From positions 1-33,185 of the forward strand of contig NZ_JACWZY010000054.1 in NCBI RefSeq assembly GCF_014699005.1: a DNA stretch of 33,185 nt, in the 5' to 3' direction. This document shows, one piece after another, positions 31,797 through 33,185 of this stretch. Positions within the stretch are counted from its first letter, which is position 1. Each line of letters begins with the position of its first letter. The translations under genes were made by a program, and so were the position numbers. Below the pieces are notes generated by a model. The model searched no databases. It was given only the letters and a program-made list of their open reading frames with translations, and was not told the origin of the DNA. The stretch comes from Spirosoma profusum. Lineage in GTDB: Bacteria; Bacteroidota; Bacteroidia; Cytophagales; Spirosomataceae.

Positions 31797-31858
31797 ATAC
31801 TCCCTTAAACATTTCAGGGCCCATTTGGCCTTCTCGCTGTTTTTCTTTTTACGGTCGT

Positions 31859-32150
31859 GCCGATACAGGCTTGATCTGTGTCCTGAAAGAATACCGTAAG
31901 GGCAAGGATTTATTGTTCAGGGGTTTACATACGATTTCCTTGCCAGATTTGAGACCCACCATAGAAGCAAAGGTAATAAGCATGGCAAGAATGGATTAGC
32001 TATCTATATGCGGACAATTCGGGGTCATCTACAACAAGGCCTTAAGTCTGGGGTATTTGTCCTTTAAATAAATTGGATATTCGTAAAGGCCAGTATTTAG
32101 ACGTTGTGCAAAGCTTTTACCCATATGATTTCTATTTTGAGGCAAAAACA
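31859..32150 (+). pseudogene. Broken tyrosine integrase, SAM-like domain remnant
   Basis: No intact frame exists, but three frames together spell the core-binding domain of a Bacteroidota tyrosine recombinase. 31883-31918 reads LKEYRKGKDLLF. After a one-base shift, the frame from 31921 reads GFTYDFLARFETHHRSKGN and then LAIYMRTIRG, before a stop near 32066. After a further shift, about 32115-32135 reads SFYPYDFYF, like the YPF-type end of this domain. The catalytic Arg/His/Tyr domain is missing. It lies directly after tRNA-fMet, a common integration target. The family assignment is from memory of the motif. Confidence 0.7.
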
Positions 32151-32152
32151 CA

Positions 32153-32422
32153 ATGGAAGTTATCTGTCTGCACGATGAAGCCTTTTATGCCTTGATTGAC
32201 AAGGTTCTTGAACGCATTCAGCAACAGCAAGCGATCAGGGAAGATAAATGGATTTCGGGCAGCGAAGCCATGCAAAAGCTGCGCATCCAAAGCAAAACGA
32301 CATTGCAGAAGCTTCGCGACGAGGTGAGCATTCGTTTCTCCCAGCCCGAAAAGAAAATCATTCTGTATGATACGGATTCGATCAACGAATATCTGAACCG
32401 AAATTCCAAAAGCACTTTCTAG
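32153..32422 (+). CDS. HTH protein of mobile-element type
   Basis: 89 residues. An N-terminal helix (MEVICLHDEAFYALIDKVLERI) precedes DKWISGSEAMQKLRIQSKTTLQKLRDEVSIRFSQPEKKIILYDTDSINEYL, a MerR/excisionase-like HTH (HTH_17 type) in which GSEAM..L.I.SKTTLQKLRD is the helix-turn-helix and the rest the wing. Such proteins accompany integrases in Bacteroidota integrative elements and may act as excision or transcription factors. It begins just after the integrase remnant and is followed after 2 nt by the next gene, so the two form an operon. Confidence 0.8.
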   Translation: MEVICLHDEAFYALIDKVLERIQQQQAIREDKWISGSEAMQKLRIQSKTTLQKLRDEVSIRFSQPEKKIILYDTDSINEYLNRNSKSTF

Positions 32423-32424
32423 CC

Positions 32425-32664
32425 ATGAACGTAGAAGAGGAACCATCCAAAGAGTTCGTGAAAGGCTATAATCACGGCTGTCAATTGGCAAAGCACGAGC
32501 CGGAATTGCTTGATAAACTGCTACAAGCCCAAAGCGGTAATACGCCAAACGATTACAGTAGAGCAATGGTACAGGGTAAAAATCAATACGAACACGAAAA
32601 GCTCGTTGCCGAAATGAAGGCCATCCGTGAGCGGCAAAAGCAAACTATAAAAAGAAAGCGATAA
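32425..32664 (+). CDS. Small charged partner of the HTH protein, 79 aa
   Basis: A highly charged, helical 79-residue protein (MNVEEEPSKEFVKGYNHGCQLAKHEPELLDKLL..., ending in a basic tail QKQTIKRKR). No family recognised, no signal peptide, no membrane segment. It starts 2 nt after the HTH gene's stop, so the two are co-transcribed and probably act together in the mobile-element context. The Gly-x-x-x-Gly-type FVKGYNHGCQLAKHEP segment is its most distinctive part. Confidence 0.7.
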   Translation: MNVEEEPSKEFVKGYNHGCQLAKHEPELLDKLLQAQSGNTPNDYSRAMVQGKNQYEHEKLVAEMKAIRERQKQTIKRKR

Positions 32665-32725
32665 ATACATTCTGCCAAATACCCGTCTTAAGCTAATAGT
32701 TATTTATTAATATGAGGGGTGGGCA

Positions 32726-33185
32726 TTATTGAAAAGAGGCTTTAAACGCTTCTAAGCTACCCAACTCTCGCTGATTGATGAAATTATCGTACATCATCAA
32801 CTGAACCGTACAACTGGCCGTCAGCAAATAGGCACTGACCCGATCCAAGCCTTTATAAGGCAACATCGTATTGCCAGTCAGACCGGTAAGTTCTTTAAGG
32901 AGGGCAAACGTTGGCTCAATCGAGGGCTTCCGGCGATGGTACCTGAGCTTGCCAGCCCAAGAACCCGCCATATCATTATAGTATTGCTTGAACTGGCTCA
33001 TTGACTGACCTATTTTGAAAAGGCAAGGCGTAGTCACCAGAATAGAAAAACGATTGTAGATGGCTTGTAAAAAACGAACCGCAAAATACCCGCTGTCAGC
33101 AACCACGCCCCCTAATCGCTCCTGTAAGGGAGCCACTAAGGTCTCTAAGAGTCGGTAGTCTTTGGTGGATGCGGTGGTGAGGGTA
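32726..33185 (-). CDS. IS transposase, DDE type, 5' part cut by window edge
   Basis: The reading frame stays open to the right edge, so only the C-terminal ~153 residues are seen. The edge segment TASTKDYRLLETLVAPLQE leads to VVADSGYFAVRFL, which contains the second catalytic Asp (as in GDKGY/ADSGY of IS4/IS5-like enzymes), and RYHRRKPSIEPTFALLKELTG contains the catalytic Glu (IEPTF). The tail (LPYKGLDRVSAYLLTASCTVQLMMYDNF) is typical of these transposases. A GTG at 33136 is not the real start. Terminal inverted repeats were not identified; the left end should lie near 32690-32725. Confidence 0.88.
   Translation of the reverse strand, partial: TLTTASTKDYRLLETLVAPLQERLGGVVADSGYFAVRFLQAIYNRFSILVTTPCLFKIGQSMSQFKQYYNDMAGSWAGKLRYHRRKPSIEPTFALLKELTGLTGNTMLPYKGLDRVSAYLLTASCTVQLMMYDNFINQRELGSLEAFKASFQ

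Overview
The window reads as chromosomal DNA from an aerobic, gliding-lineage member of the Bacteroidota, most likely order Cytophagales and close to Spirosoma. The evidence is a PorP/SprF protein beside a giant surface protein with a gliding-motility (type IX secretion, type B) C-terminal domain, a stand-alone LytTR regulator, the alternative Bacteroidota-type GlmU, promoters of the TAnnTTTG type, few Shine-Dalgarno sequences, and typical Bacteroidota versions of MutL, Dxs, Asd, RuvB, Der and Era. The species is inferred from gene content only.

Layout. 1-120: a perfect 66-bp palindrome at the very edge and a second inverted repeat. 121-2224: small accessory or hypothetical genes (ASCH protein, two unknowns, a YodC-like protein) and a LytTR regulator. 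2405-6991, all minus strand: unknown helical protein, RimK ligase, RimB-like aspartic protease, DNA polymerase III delta-prime, GlmU-like transferase. 7076-8140: unknown protein, possibly an alpha/alpha-toroid. 8421-10920: ECF sigma factor converging on a VWA lipid-surface or periplasmic protein with a SusC-like N-terminus. 11523-16365: beta-barrel protein, asd, small membrane protein, solitary rpsJ, mutL. 16402-17971: two tandem rhomboid proteases. 18214-21499: dxs and lysC. 21566-26505: divergent porP/sprF and the 1224-residue gliding-type protein. 26607-27981: ruvB and an ArsR regulator. 28204-31534, minus strand: DMT transporter, der, era. 31678-31750: initiator tRNA-fMet. 31751-33185: remains of a mobile element (broken tyrosine integrase, HTH protein plus a small partner, and a transposase cut by the right edge).

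How the genes relate. Most are housekeeping and grouped loosely: lysC and asd catalyse the first two steps of the aspartate pathway; MutL, RuvB and delta-prime serve DNA repair and replication; Der, Era, RpsJ and RimK act on the ribosome; PorP/SprF and the gliding-type protein are a secretion/surface pair.

The most unusual signals are not genes. (1) The pentamer TACGT/ACGTA is several-fold over-represented in all reading frames across core genes, but nearly absent in the first 40% of the gliding-type gene, around the ECF sigma gene and in the mobile-element scar, so it works as an internal marker of foreign or mosaic DNA. (2) Several intergenic hairpins have arms built from degenerate tandem 7-mers or 8-mers, and two of them share a 24-bp GC-rich core. 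(3) Both window ends are repeats, which suggests the window is a complete assembly contig. I did not find a convincing new multi-gene system; the repeat/hairpin family is the best candidate for something undescribed.
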